Shown: positions 36,700-44,732, numbered from the stretch's first letter. The stretch is 64,000 nt of DNA from a virus (IMGVR_UViG_3300042289_000986:1-64000); one strand, 5' to 3'. Numbers and translations: made by a program. The notes: a model not told the origin generated them from the sequence alone.

Positions 36700-37125
36700 A
36701 TGGCAACAATTTTTAATTTTCGTTTTTCTCCCAGAGACAGTTATAAAATGACCGTCAATAAACCGTCGAAAACCACGACCACTTCTGGAAATAAATTCAC
36801 AACGGGCATTACCACAACAACAAAAGAAACGACCTCGTTTACAACAACTTTACGCCATCGTTTCGGTTACAATGCGGTGACAACAGCAACGACAACAACA
36901 ACGGTTACACAGGCTCCTCCGCTCGTTAACAATGCAGCACCAGTGGCGCCCGGTGCCCCTGCAAACCTCTATCAATTGGAGAATGCATTTGCTCAACCTC
37001 CAGTTCCTCGTACCTCCACAACAGTCAGTACAACAACAACGGTTACCAAGGCAGTCAAACCTCGTTGGCGTTTATTACCCGTCAAACGTGGAAGAAGCAT
37101 TAGTTGGGTTTGGAGACAAGGATAA
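36700..37125 (+). CDS. Thr-rich protein with PRWRL..WVWR tail, copy 2
   Basis: 141 residues. Shares with copy 1 the TTLRHRFGYNAVTT segment and the end KPRWRLLPVKRGR..WVWRQ, with different Thr/Pro linkers between. Start 16 bases after the upstream stop, GGATAAATAAATTAT before it. Followed by a hairpin with weak U-tract. Confidence 0.5.
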   Translation: MATIFNFRFSPRDSYKMTVNKPSKTTTTSGNKFTTGITTTTKETTSFTTTLRHRFGYNAVTTATTTTTVTQAPPLVNNAAPVAPGAPANLYQLENAFAQPPVPRTSTTVSTTTTVTKAVKPRWRLLPVKRGRSISWVWRQG

Positions 37126-37149
37126 AATAGCCCTCTTTCAAGGCTATTT
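37125..37149 (+). terminator. Hairpin after Thr-rich gene
   Basis: AAATAGCC (37125-37132) pairs with GGCTATTT (37142-37149). Only a short T tract follows, so it is a moderate candidate. Confidence 0.5.
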
Positions 37150-37328
37150 ATACTCAAAAAAGTGCCTAAAAATACCCAAAAAGTGGGTAAAAGTGGGGAA
37201 AAATGGGTCAAAAAACCATAAAAAATATCCATCTTTTTAAAGGTTACTCTGTAGAATAGAAAAAAAAGTCAAAATAACCCAATGCGTTTGACTTTTAATA
37301 AAAAAATGGTATAGTATGAAAAAATACT
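37150..37328 (+). promoter_or_regulatory. Intergenic region with sigma70-type promoter
   Basis: Contains a run of AAAAGTGGG-like short repeats and a TACCC/GGGTA mini-hairpin, then TTGACT (37288-37293), 16-bp spacer, TATAGT (37310-37315). The -10 box is 13 bases before the ATG at 37329. Confidence 0.55.
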
Positions 37329-37967
37329 ATGGATAACGAAACCAATCTTATTGAGGTTCCTCCTGACGAACAAGTACAACAGATTATCGATTCTGTAATT
37401 AATAGAATCAAACAAGACTTTCCTGATGCATTTGAAAAGGATCTCAAGTTCCAAAGCTTTCTGACCTTGGATAGCTTCAAGAACCTCTTTGAAACCCTTG
37501 CAGCAGAACTCATCGAACTTAATAAGAAAGAAGAAACCCCCTATAACCTCCGAGACATGATTACGTCTCTGTATGCAGAAGCCCATAAGAAAATCTATGG
37601 ATTCAAAGGAACACCAGAAAACGAAGATCTGGCAGCAATGGCCGTAGAATATGTTCTACTCCACCTATCAGCCGAAACTCTCTTTGAAGACGAAACCTTA
37701 CAAGTAGAAGAAGAACAAAAGTTCAATGAAGCCTTTCAACTCATAGAAAAAGAAATCCAATCAGAAAAAGACCAATCTATACTTGCTTCCAAGTTAGTCG
37801 ATACAATACAAAAAACAGAATTCAAAAGCGAATATACCAGAGACAGACTCATATCTGAAACCGCTACCTATATAGAAGAATATTTTACAACAAATAAGAT
37901 AGATGGAACAACATTCTTTGAAGAATTTCAAAAGAATTTCTTTATCAATCCAGAAGAAATAGCTTAA
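37329..37967 (+). CDS. Acidic helical protein, unknown function
   Basis: 212 residues, acidic, helical (PPDEQVQQIIDSVINRIKQD ... EEQKFNEAFQLIEKEIQSEK). Served by a sigma70-type promoter, so probably early. No family recognised. Marks the start of the region transcribed by sigma70-type promoters. Confidence 0.55.
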   Translation: MDNETNLIEVPPDEQVQQIIDSVINRIKQDFPDAFEKDLKFQSFLTLDSFKNLFETLAAELIELNKKEETPYNLRDMITSLYAEAHKKIYGFKGTPENEDLAAMAVEYVLLHLSAETLFEDETLQVEEEQKFNEAFQLIEKEIQSEKDQSILASKLVDTIQKTEFKSEYTRDRLISETATYIEEYFTTNKIDGTTFFEEFQKNFFINPEEIA

Positions 37968-37980
37968 TTTGTTTTAATAG

Positions 37981-38008
37981 AACATCGTGTAAAAATACAA
38001 CATGGTGT
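37981..38008 (+). promoter_or_regulatory. Tandem 18-bp operator, copy 1
   Basis: AACATCGTGT (37981-37990) and AACATGGTGT (37999-38008), spaced 18 bp. A CCTCAAAACG(A)TAAATAT stretch follows, similar to that before the 39477 gene, then the start of the next gene. Confidence 0.55.
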
Positions 38009-38050
38009 AGCATTACTGCATTATATACCCTCAAAACGATAAATATATAT

Positions 38051-38221
38051 GTGAAAAATCACATAGAAGATGATATCAAACATCTTCAAAATAAACTTAA
38101 AGAACTTTCAACCAAGTCGAAAAGATTCTTCTGTAATAAGAAAGAAGTTGAAAGAGAGTTTCTTGATATATACTTTAAACTAAAAGCTAAACAACAAGAA
38201 CTCCAAGAATTGTCCAAATAA
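38051..38221 (+). CDS. Small coiled-coil protein (GTG start)
   Basis: 56 residues from a GTG; an overlapping ATG is followed by TGA. Sequence has heptad-like helix (IEDDIKHLQNKLKELSTKS ... KAKQQELQELSK). Lies after an operator copy. Function unknown. Confidence 0.45.
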   Translation: MKNHIEDDIKHLQNKLKELSTKSKRFFCNKKEVEREFLDIYFKLKAKQQELQELSK

Positions 38222-38265
38222 GAAAGGAGTATATTTTACCGTCCAACAATTCTTTTTATTCCCCT

Positions 38266-38343
38266 ATGGACATACTTGGATACCTTTCATTACTCTTCTG
38301 TGTTTATCTCTGTATAAGAATATTCTTAGAGGATGAATTATAA
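38266..38343 (+). CDS. Tiny membrane peptide
   Basis: 25 residues, MDILGYLSLLFCVYLCIRIF then acidic end. One membrane segment. A strong SD-like AAAGGAGT lies at 38223-38230 but too far to serve this ATG, so expression is uncertain. Confidence 0.3.
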   Translation: MDILGYLSLLFCVYLCIRIFLEDEL

Positions 38344-38680
38344 TAAGATTTCTCTATATCATATTATATATTCCCTTATATAATTCTTATTATATTATTA
38401 TTAATCTTAATCTTAAAACAAAAAATATCTTATTACACTTAGTTGCAACAAGAAATTTTTGGAAAAATTTTGGGAAAAAATTTTGAAAAATCAGAGCCAA
38501 TGCTCAATACAAGAAAATATGTTATTGATAATTGGTTTTCATATAGGTTGTAATTAACTTGGAAATCTCTTGACCAAAGATTGTTTCAAACGATTGTTTG
38601 AATCCCCCGAAATACTTCTTCCCCATGTTTATGAATGTATCAGGTCTTAGGGGACTTGGCAATGTTTTTTTTAAATATTC
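38344..38680. other. AT-rich noncoding stretch
   Basis: No convincing gene. 38344-38420 is almost purely A/T (TATATT/TTATAAT runs); 38455-38500 has runs of GGAAAAATTTT-type short repeats. Could act as a duplex-unwinding or spacer region; nothing specific is visible. An ATG frame from 38598 crosses the palindromic elements and is not considered a gene. Confidence 0.4.
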
Positions 38681-38709
38681 ACAAGAAAGTATGAATCTTA
38701 TTTTCTTGT
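38681..38709 (+). promoter_or_regulatory. Palindromic element, full copy 1
   Basis: ACAAGAAAG left arm, ATGAATCTTA centre and TTTTCTTGT right arm. First copy of the family that marks the accessory module. Confidence 0.8.
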
Positions 38710-38742
38710 CGGCGCAAGACGCCGAAATTCTATTTGAAAATC

Positions 38743-38761
38743 ATGAAACATATTTTCTTGT
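38743..38761 (+). promoter_or_regulatory. Palindromic element, half copy 2
   Basis: GAAACATATTTTCTTGT with ATG in front; no left arm. Lies 33 bp after copy 1 and 36 bp before the -35 of the next promoter. Confidence 0.75.
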
Positions 38762-38797
38762 TGGAAAAAACCGTTACGAAAAGTACGAAAAAATCCT

Positions 38798-38826
38798 TTG
38801 ACAGGTAAGATCTTTTCTTGTAGCTT
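38798..38826 (+). promoter_or_regulatory. Sigma70-type cassette promoter
   Basis: TTGACA (38798-38803), 17 bp, TAGCTT (38821-38826), 7 bases before the ATG at 38834. An A-rich tract lies just upstream of the -35 box. Confidence 0.65.
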
Positions 38827-38833
38827 TGTTTTC

Positions 38834-39211
38834 ATGGACCAAGAACCTGTCTTTGTACTAGCTCAGAACATCAATACCATTAATAGCCTTAAGGGATGGA
38901 TATATAATCCGCCTGTATTCTTTGTACTATTTGCATGGGTGATGGCAACTATTGTCAGTGTTAAGATTATGGATACAAAACCTTTTAAATGGGTTTTAGT
39001 CTTGACAGTTCTTCTTATTATCTTTAGAGTATTACCCATGCATAACACAACACCTGTAATGACTGAGGAACAAATTACTCAAGTTGCTACTCAAGTGGCG
39101 AATATGAATGTTACGAACAGTGTGCCCTTGCCTTCTGTTGTGCCTGTGGCAACACCTGTCAGGGTGGCTACTCCTAACCAAACACCATCAGCACAATTGA
39201 TTAATAACTAA
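38834..39211 (+). CDS. Two-pass membrane protein
   Basis: 125 residues. Start chosen at 38834 from the promoter position. Membrane segments at about 30-52 (NPPVFFVLFAWVMATIVSV) and 57-75 (WVLVLTVLLIIFRVL); the C-terminal 50 residues are Val/Thr/Pro-rich and probably outside the membrane. Function unknown; membrane location suggests an exclusion or lysis-timing role, without proof. Confidence 0.55.
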   Translation: MDQEPVFVLAQNINTINSLKGWIYNPPVFFVLFAWVMATIVSVKIMDTKPFKWVLVLTVLLIIFRVLPMHNTTPVMTEEQITQVATQVANMNVTNSVPLPSVVPVATPVRVATPNQTPSAQLINN

Positions 39212-39212
39212 T

Positions 39213-39416
39213 ATGAAAAAAGGATTTCAATTTATGAGTGAATATGCAGACGAAGAATATGGATGGGAACCCAAGCCTCATGTGAACATTCATGGAGAAT
39301 GGGTTCCTATGGATGATGTCCAATTCGAGAACATTGAAGAGGATATGCTCGGAAGGGATACTGTAACTGTAACCTATAATGGAGAAAGGTTCAAATCTTT
39401 GATCACTCTGCGTTAA
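39213..39416 (+). CDS. Small acidic protein
   Basis: 67 residues. MKKGFQFMSEYADEEYGWEP then a compact beta-type segment (DTVTVTYNGERFKSLITLR). One base after the upstream stop, so same transcript. Function unknown. Confidence 0.5.
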   Translation: MKKGFQFMSEYADEEYGWEPKPHVNIHGEWVPMDDVQFENIEEDMLGRDTVTVTYNGERFKSLITLR

Positions 39417-39419
39417 TGC

Positions 39420-39468
39420 AACATGGTGTAAAAATAACACTTGATGTTACCTCAAAACGTGATATAAT
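39420..39468 (+). promoter_or_regulatory. Operator copy 2 and sigma70-type promoter
   Basis: AACATGGTGT (39420-39429), a degenerate second box AACACTTGATGT (39436-39447), the latter overlapping the -35 TTGATG (39441-39446); 16 bp; TATAAT (39463-39468), 8 bases before the ATG at 39477. Overlap with the -35 suggests repression. Confidence 0.6.
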
Positions 39469-39476
39469 GTATTAAT

Positions 39477-39653
39477 ATGAATAGTGGATTCTGGTGGAAC
39501 AAAAACTGTATGAAGGCAGATGATAGTTTCTGGCCTCATCTTTCTAAAGATTCAAGAAAGCAAATGCTTGGAACTTATGATGAATTTCTTCGTACTCAAA
39601 AGAAAATGAAGAGAGTAAAGATTTCTGATGAAGAGGAAGGAGGTGAAGAATAA
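39477..39653 (+). CDS. Small protein of unknown function
   Basis: 58 residues. Trp-rich N-terminus (GFWWNKNCMK) then basic helix and acidic end. Leaderless arrangement. Abuts the next ATG directly (TAA then ATG). Confidence 0.5.
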   Translation: MNSGFWWNKNCMKADDSFWPHLSKDSRKQMLGTYDEFLRTQKKMKRVKISDEEEGGEE

Positions 39654-39875
39654 ATGACAAAGGAAGTTCGCTATAACTTGGTTGATTTTACTGATGGTGA
39701 GATCAATCGTAATACGCCTAGAGATATCAAGATGGAAGTTCTGTCCGAATATATCAACCCTGAGAAATATGCTTTCTTGGGCTTCGATAACAACGGCTCC
39801 ATCCTCCGTCTCCGTCCTCGCTTTCACAACGTTCGTGATCGCAAGGGCCGCTTTGCAGTTCGCCGCAAGAAGTAA
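39654..39875 (+). CDS. Small basic-tailed protein
   Basis: 73 residues. VRYNLVDFTDGEINRNTP then a beta segment (YAFLGFDNNGSILRLRPRF) and a basic C-terminus (VRDRKGRFAVRRKK). Same transcript as 39477. The sequence changes to GC-rich codons within this gene. Confidence 0.5.
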   Translation: MTKEVRYNLVDFTDGEINRNTPRDIKMEVLSEYINPEKYAFLGFDNNGSILRLRPRFHNVRDRKGRFAVRRKK

Positions 39876-39920
39876 TTTGGGCTGAATCAGGGCGACCATA
39901 GGGGTCGTAAAAAACACAAA

Positions 39921-39958
39921 AGGTCCTGTGAGTTAATTCTCGCAGGACCTTTCTTTTT
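39921..39958 (+). terminator. Rho-independent terminator
   Basis: AGGTCCTG (39921-39928) pairs with CAGGACCT (39943-39950), then TTCTTTTTT. Confidence 0.85.
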
Positions 39959-39991
39959 TGTCAAGGATATTTTTTGATAGAGGGTTATCGT

Positions 39992-40008
39992 GAAACTTAT
40001 TTTCTTGT
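39992..40008 (+). promoter_or_regulatory. Palindromic element, half copy 3
   Basis: GAAACTTATTTTCTTGT without left arm, 50 bp upstream of full copy 4. Confidence 0.75.
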
Positions 40009-40058
40009 TGGAGGGCATTCAAACGAACGTTTTTTTACAGAGATGGACAGAGATGACG

Positions 40059-40087
40059 ACAAGAAAACATGAATCTTATTTTCTTGT
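40059..40087 (+). promoter_or_regulatory. Palindromic element, full copy 4
   Basis: ACAAGAAAA arm, CATGAATCTTA centre, TTTTCTTGT arm; the two 9-bp arms are perfectly complementary. Confidence 0.85.
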
Positions 40088-40114
40088 CGATTTCGCCCAC
40101 CCTGAAAAAACCTG

Positions 40115-40143
40115 TTGACCCCTGAATGTACACCTGATATTAA
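40115..40143 (+). promoter_or_regulatory. Sigma70-type cassette promoter
   Basis: TTGACC, 17 bp, TATTAA (40138-40143), 8 bases before the ATG at 40152; GAAAAAACC A-tract upstream. The palindromic element ends 27 bp upstream of the -35. Confidence 0.7.
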
Positions 40144-40151
40144 TGGTGACG

Positions 40152-40319
40152 ATGAAAACACCAACCACACAAGAAGCCAAAGAGATGATTCTCTGGCTCT
40201 GGAACAAGGACACTCTCATCGATGAGTTTCCTGAAACCGAAATCCGCCGCAAAGAAGTCCGAGCGGCTCTTATTCAATGGGCCAAAAATTCCATTGACAC
40301 CGAAACCACCAGCCACTAA
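40152..40319 (+). CDS. Small helical protein
   Basis: 55 residues (MKTPTTQEAKEMILWLWNKD ...). ATG at 40152 preferred; ATG at 40143 overlaps the -10 box. Helical; LIDEFPETEIRRKEVRAALI. First gene of a five-gene run of small proteins. Function unknown. Confidence 0.5.
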   Translation: MKTPTTQEAKEMILWLWNKDTLIDEFPETEIRRKEVRAALIQWAKNSIDTETTSH

Positions 40320-40328
40320 AACACCACC

Positions 40329-40496
40329 ATGACAACTAACGAACTCGTCCGTCATATCTTCTTCAAACTCGATGAGGAAGAGAATGGTTACAATGTTCCC
40401 AAGATGCAACGATTCGAAGACGGGATCGTTTGTGTCTTCGGAAAAAAAGTCTTGACCATTTCCGTGTCAGACATTACTGATGCATACAAACAATAA
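40329..40496 (+). CDS. Small protein
   Basis: 55 residues, MTTNELVRHIFFKLDEEENG, then a beta pair (GIVCVFGKKVLTISVSD). Follows the upstream gene by 9 bases of CA-rich sequence (AACACCACC). Function unknown. Confidence 0.5.
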   Translation: MTTNELVRHIFFKLDEEENGYNVPKMQRFEDGIVCVFGKKVLTISVSDITDAYKQ

Positions 40497-40503
40497 ACCC
40501 AAT

Positions 40504-40671
40504 ATGAAAAAACTAAACAAAGAACAAAGGAAGGCTCAACGCCTTCGTCGCAAGTTGGACAACTACATCACCGAGTTGCATAAACTCTACAAGGCACACC
40601 TTGAGGAACTTAATGCTCTCTCCGTCGATCTTTCTCGTTTCGAGAATGGTCATGAACCTCTACCCCGCTAA
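40504..40671 (+). CDS. Small coiled-coil basic protein
   Basis: 55 residues from ATG 40504 (MKKLNKEQRKAQRLRRKLDN). Nearly all helix with heptad character. Possibly a nucleic-acid or partner-binding coil; unknown. Confidence 0.5.
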   Translation: MKKLNKEQRKAQRLRRKLDNYITELHKLYKAHLEELNALSVDLSRFENGHEPLPR

Positions 40672-40675
40672 TCTT

Positions 40676-40852
40676 ATGCATCAATACAAAGTCCACCTGC
40701 CCCAACGAAACAACTGGGATGAAGACTGTGACATGATGGAGTCTTTCTATCTATCAGGCATCAACAGCAAACCTTACTACGACGAAGAAGACAATCTTCC
40801 TTCGTCGCTCGATGACATTCCGATTAACATAGAAGGAAGCGAAACGGAATGA
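40676..40852 (+). CDS. Small acidic protein
   Basis: 58 residues from ATG 40676 (MHQYKVHLPQRNNWDEDCDM), acidic tail (SSLDDIPINIEGSETE). 4-base ATGA overlap with the next gene. Function unknown. Confidence 0.5.
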   Translation: MHQYKVHLPQRNNWDEDCDMMESFYLSGINSKPYYDEEDNLPSSLDDIPINIEGSETE

Positions 40853-41025
40853 AGAAGCTCACCCTCGTTCTTTCTTTGTTCTGGGCAACCTTGTTCTGGG
40901 TCTTGCTCGTCTATCTGATCTTCAACTTGATTGGTTGTGCGCCGAAAGAACCTTGGTGGAAGAAACACGGCTACGATCCTAAACAACAAATTGATCTGAC
41001 CTTGGTTCCCGACATCATCCCATAG
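40849..41025 (+). CDS. Small lipoprotein- or anchor-type membrane protein
   Basis: 58 residues. MKKLTLVLSLFWATLFWVLL VYLIFNLIG-CAPKEP: a hydrophobic segment ending in IGCA, which resembles a lipobox (L/I-x-G/A-C), then a short polar domain. Likely periplasm-facing; superinfection exclusion or spanin-type roles are possible but unproven. Confidence 0.5.
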   Translation: MKKLTLVLSLFWATLFWVLLVYLIFNLIGCAPKEPWWKKHGYDPKQQIDLTLVPDIIP

Positions 41026-41044
41026 AATTCCTCTCGCGCAAACA

Positions 41045-41072
41045 AAGGCCACTGTCGAAAGATGGTGGCCTT
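41045..41072 (+). terminator. Rho-independent terminator
   Basis: AAGGCCAC...GTGGCCTT stem with TGTCGAAAGATG loop side, followed by TTTTTT. Ends the 40152-41025 run. Confidence 0.9.
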
Positions 41073-41124
41073 TTTTGTTTTTACCATGTGGGCCTTGTGG
41101 TCCCTGTGGTCCGGTTAACCCCTT

Positions 41125-41153
41125 ACAAGAAAACATGAATCTTATTTTCTTGT
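41125..41153 (+). promoter_or_regulatory. Palindromic element, full copy 5
   Basis: Same 29-bp sequence as copy 4. A possible promoter TTGCCA (41182-41187), 17 bp, CATGCT (41205-41210) follows 28 bp later, 6 bases before the ATG at 41217; the -10 is weak. Confidence 0.8.
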
Positions 41154-41216
41154 TGAATGCACCCACGGGCAAAAAAAGTTCTTGCCACGGGCGCGGGAAT
41201 TTGTCATGCTCTCCCC

Positions 41217-41387
41217 ATGTTCAAAAGAACCTACACCTACCATTACATCGAGGCTGACAAAAACCATCCTCATCAATTTGAAAAAAAATTTAAAAAAATC
41301 CTTGACACTTTGCTGAATCCTGATTATGTTCGCGCTGTTGAAAAGATTGCAAAGATTTATTCCAAGCAAAATTATCTTTACAACTAA
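41217..41387 (+). CDS. Small basic helical protein
   Basis: 56 residues from ATG 41217 (MFKRTYTYHYIEADKNHPHQ). Basic, helical. Followed by a G-poor leader (CAACTAACCACCAACCAACTAACC) before rIIA. Function unknown. Confidence 0.5.
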   Translation: MFKRTYTYHYIEADKNHPHQFEKKFKKILDTLLNPDYVRAVEKIAKIYSKQNYLYN

Positions 41388-41414
41388 CCACCAACCAACT
41401 AACCTAAAACCACA

Positions 41415-43430
41415 ATGAAACTAAGCACCACCACCAACACCATCGAACGTATCGGAAACGTGTCCAACGAGGCGCAATTCCGTATGAAAACAAGTCAGAA
41501 GGCATTTCAAATCCTCTCTGACCTCTACTCCGACAAACCTCTCGCCATCGTGCGTGAGTTGGGTTGCAACGCCGCTGACAGTATGACTGCTGCTGGCAAA
41601 GCCGACCAACCCTTCCACATTCATCTTCCGAACACCTTGGAACCTTGGCTTGCCATTGAAGATTTCGGGACGGGTATCTCGCATGATGACATCTACGAGA
41701 TTTACACTGTCTATTTTGCTTCGACCAAGACCAACAGCAACAGTCAGATCGGTTGCTTGGGATTGGGTAGCAAGTCTCCTTTCTGCTATACCGATAACTT
41801 CTCCGTGACTTCTACTCACAATGGAGTTCGTCGTATCTACAATGCTTACTTCAACGAGGAAGGCACTCCTGCAATCGCACTCATGTCAACCGAGAATCAT
41901 TCTGGTTCCAATGGTGTGAAGATTCAAATTCCTGTGAAGTCCACAGACTTCCAAGACTTCCTTGTTGCTACGCAAAAAGCCTTCCGCTTCTTCGACGTTA
42001 AGCCAACGATCAGTGGCGGCAAGTTGGATTGGGGCGTGGAAACTCCGTTGTTCAAATCGGACGATTGGGCTTTCTTTGAGAAGATGGCAGACCGCTATCA
42101 TGGTCAATCCTTCGCCATCATGGGTGGCGTGACCTATCCTATCGACACCTATCAAGTGCGCGATGAAGAAGGCGAGTATCAGCAAATGCTTCGCAACGGA
42201 TTGGTCTTGAAGTTCGCTATGGGTGAGTTGGACTTCACTCCTGCAAGGGATGCTCTGTCCTATACGCCTATGACAATCAAGGCAGTTCATGACAAACTTG
42301 CCAAGGTCAAGAAAGAGTTGCCTGTCAAGGTGACTGAAATGATCGACAGCAAAGAGACGTTGCTTGAAGCTATCCGCGCCACGTTGTTCTTCATCGACAA
42401 GTTCTACTTCCTCAACGTCAATCGTATCGGCGTGAAGAAAGATGAAATGAAGATCACTTGGAAAGGTATCGACATTACCGAACCTACTGGCTTTTTCAAA
42501 AAGCTCGCGCCTGACATGGAGTTGTTCAGCAAACGTAGTTGGCATCGTCGCAAGATCAGTGTCAGCACTCAACCACAATTCGGTAGCGACATCGAATGGT
42601 TCCGTAATGACGTTGTTCGTGGTGGCGAGCGTCGAGTTCGTGGATACGTTTCTTCCAGTGGCAAGACTGTCATGGTTTTCAATCAGACCGATTATGACAA
42701 TCTTCTCAAAAACAAGTTCACATCCGATATGTTCAAAGCGGTATCTTCGTTGCCTTCTCCTACTGCTCAACGCAAAGTGCGTAGCAATGGAACAGTTGTG
42801 CAAAAAGCCAAGGAAGATATTACTACCTATACCTTCGGGGAAATGCACAAAGAGAAGTGGGAGAGTGAAGTGATCGAACCTTCCGACACTCTGCCTAAAT
42901 ACTACTTTGTCAAAGAGACTGATGGTTGGGGATTGAAGCTCAAGCTCAACGGCATCCGAGTTCTTTCTACCAAGGGAGAGTTGGCAAACATCCTCGCCGC
43001 TTTCGGTATCTCGCGTGATGAAGTCTGCATGGTTTCGTCGCGTGAGGAAAAGAAAGTTCTCCAACGTGGAGGATGCGAGAATCTTGCAACGTGGTGGAAC
43101 GCTAACATCAAAGTCGAGTTCGATGCCGATGAGTTGAAAACTCTTGAAGAATACGAGTTCTATCACATGGACAAGATCACAAGTCATAAGAAGTTCAAAG
43201 ACCTTGACGATTCCAATTCCATCAAAGTCGCGCTCAACACGCTCAAGACTTTGAAAGCAAAGTATGTCAAACTCAAAGACATCACTCATTCCTTGGAAAA
43301 CTTCAAGAGTGGAAAGAAAGTCAAGTTCCCTCTTAATGAAGCGGAAGCGATTGTGTTTGACTTCATCCGTAATTGCGGTCACTACGATTGCGACAAGTAT
43401 CTGGTGCTTGCCAAGGCACTTGAAAAATAA
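41415..43430 (+). CDS. rIIA: rIIA-like GHKL ATPase-domain protein
   Basis: 671 residues (T4 rIIA is 725). N-terminal GHKL fold: RELGCNAADSM (about 47-57, N box with Glu/Asn/Asp), AIEDFGTGISHDD (about 80-92, G1 DxGxG), GCLGLGSKSPFCY (about 112-124, G2) and GSNGVKIQI. The middle carries DFTPARDALSYTP, typical of rIIA. In T4 rIIA and rIIB are membrane-associated and protect against Rex exclusion and affect lysis inhibition. Here it is followed 52 bases later by rIIB. A CA-rich, G-poor 5' leader replaces an SD. Confidence 0.8.
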   Translation: MKLSTTTNTIERIGNVSNEAQFRMKTSQKAFQILSDLYSDKPLAIVRELGCNAADSMTAAGKADQPFHIHLPNTLEPWLAIEDFGTGISHDDIYEIYTVYFASTKTNSNSQIGCLGLGSKSPFCYTDNFSVTSTHNGVRRIYNAYFNEEGTPAIALMSTENHSGSNGVKIQIPVKSTDFQDFLVATQKAFRFFDVKPTISGGKLDWGVETPLFKSDDWAFFEKMADRYHGQSFAIMGGVTYPIDTYQVRDEEGEYQQMLRNGLVLKFAMGELDFTPARDALSYTPMTIKAVHDKLAKVKKELPVKVTEMIDSKETLLEAIRATLFFIDKFYFLNVNRIGVKKDEMKITWKGIDITEPTGFFKKLAPDMELFSKRSWHRRKISVSTQPQFGSDIEWFRNDVVRGGERRVRGYVSSSGKTVMVFNQTDYDNLLKNKFTSDMFKAVSSLPSPTAQRKVRSNGTVVQKAKEDITTYTFGEMHKEKWESEVIEPSDTLPKYYFVKETDGWGLKLKLNGIRVLSTKGELANILAAFGISRDEVCMVSSREEKKVLQRGGCENLATWWNANIKVEFDADELKTLEEYEFYHMDKITSHKKFKDLDDSNSIKVALNTLKTLKAKYVKLKDITHSLENFKSGKKVKFPLNEAEAIVFDFIRNCGHYDCDKYLVLAKALEK

Positions 43431-43443
43431 TTGAAAAATTCCA

Positions 43444-43470
43444 TTGACAAATAACAACAAACCATATAAC
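43444..43470 (+). promoter_or_regulatory. Possible promoter before rIIB
   Basis: TTGACA (43444-43449), 15 bp, TATAAC (43465-43470) lies between the rIIA stop and the rIIB start at 43483, 12 bases before the ATG. The spacer is short, so strength is uncertain. Confidence 0.4.
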
Positions 43471-43482
43471 CTAATAAACGAT

Positions 43483-44469
43483 ATGAATAAGCATACCACA
43501 GCAGTTACTATCACAGGCAACGGCAAGATCGCCGCTGTCATCGACGGCACGGCATACTCCGTGGAAACCGATCACCCGAACCATGCCAAGGCACTTGACG
43601 CTATTCGCAATAGCGATTGGGAAACCTTCTTGGATTGTGTTGACCTCTCTCGCAAGGTTCGTGACTACGTTCACAACACCAACGTCGAGATTAAGGATGG
43701 CATGATCGTGTTCGATGGTGAATCTGTTCACAACACCTTGACCAAACGAGTCATTAGCTTCATGCAACAAGACTTGCCTTTCAAGCCTATGCTCAACTTC
43801 CTCTGCAATCTCATGGACAATCCTTCCAAGAGAGCGGTTGACGAGTTGTATGACTTCCTTGAAGCAGGTGAGTTGCCCATCACTGAAGATGGTCACTTCC
43901 TCGCCTTCAAGAATGTCAAAGCAGACTACAAGGACATTTACTCTGGCAAGTTTGACAATGCGGTTGGTGCTATCTGTGAAATGAAGCGCAACCAAGTTGA
44001 CGAGGACAAAGATCGCACTTGCAGTTACGGATTGCACTTCTGCTCTATTGCGTATCTCCCTCACTTCCGAGATTGTAATGGTGGTAAGACCATGATCGTG
44101 AAGATCAATCCCAAGGACGTTGTTGCTATTCCCGCCGATTACAACAACACCAAAGGACGCACTTGCCGCTACGAAGTTGTTGGTGAATACACCGAAAACT
44201 GGCGCGAGAAGTTGGGTCGCAACGAAAGCGGTTGGGACGCTCCACTCTACTCATCCGATGGTGGGGAGTATGAGGACGAGGATTCCGATTGGAATGATTG
44301 CTGCGATGATGGCAATTGCTACTGCAACGAAGATGATCAATCCTATGATGATCACTTGGATGAAGTCAGCAACGGATACTCTCCCGATGTTTATGGAGTC
44401 AAACCCACTGGTCAAAAGTTCTACAACCTCCGTGGGGATGATGGGAAGTTCCAAAAGAAGAATGTGTAG
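43483..44469 (+). CDS. rIIB: rIIB-like protein
   Basis: 328 residues (T4 rIIB is 312). Strong phrases: ELYDFLEAGELPITEDGHFL, AFKNVKADYKDIYSGKFDN, DKDRTCSYGLHFCSIAYLPH and IVKINPKDVVAIPADYNNTK, RTCRYEVVGEY. These are the conserved core of the T4 rIIB family. Start at 43483 (MNKHTTAVTIT) chosen over 43444, which overlaps the promoter. The C-terminus has a Asp/Glu/Cys-rich insert (DWNDCCDDGNCYCNEDDQ). Partner of rIIA. Confidence 0.85.
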   Translation: MNKHTTAVTITGNGKIAAVIDGTAYSVETDHPNHAKALDAIRNSDWETFLDCVDLSRKVRDYVHNTNVEIKDGMIVFDGESVHNTLTKRVISFMQQDLPFKPMLNFLCNLMDNPSKRAVDELYDFLEAGELPITEDGHFLAFKNVKADYKDIYSGKFDNAVGAICEMKRNQVDEDKDRTCSYGLHFCSIAYLPHFRDCNGGKTMIVKINPKDVVAIPADYNNTKGRTCRYEVVGEYTENWREKLGRNESGWDAPLYSSDGGEYEDEDSDWNDCCDDGNCYCNEDDQSYDDHLDEVSNGYSPDVYGVKPTGQKFYNLRGDDGKFQKKNV

Positions 44470-44547
44470 GGTTAGTGTTATTGCATTGTGGTGTGGTTGC
44501 TGAAAGGCAAAGGGGGAGGGAAGTCTGGGCTTCTCTCCCCCAACACC

Positions 44548-44566
44548 ATGAATCATATTTTCTTGT
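44548..44566 (+). promoter_or_regulatory. Palindromic element copy 6 (no left arm)
   Basis: GAATCATATTTTCTTGT core; the left arm is absent. Lies 14 bp before the tRNA-Arg gene. Confidence 0.7.
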
Positions 44567-44579
44567 TAAGTATTTTCAT

Positions 44580-44652
<73 letters not shown>

Positions 44653-44657
44653 CATCA

Positions 44658-44729
44658 GGGATGGTAGCTCAAAGGTAGAGCAGTGCCCTTTTAAGGCATT
44701 GGTTGTGAGTTCGATCCTCACCCATCCCA
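44658..44729 (+). tRNA. tRNA-Lys (UUU)
   Basis: 72 nt, acceptor GGGATGG/CCATCCC, anticodon loop CTTTTAA giving TTT. Five bases after tRNA-Arg. CCA not encoded. Confidence 0.93.
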
Positions 44730-44732
44730 TTC

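Noticed and set aside
38598-38801. Open frame of 67 codons crossing two palindromic copies
   Set aside because: It is made of the repeat elements and promoter region, has a weak start, and the next gene's promoter overlaps its end.
41886-43550. Long minus-strand frame (554 codons) opposite rIIA
   Set aside because: A shadow of the GC-rich codon use of rIIA, without recognisable motifs; the plus strand has clear GHKL motifs.
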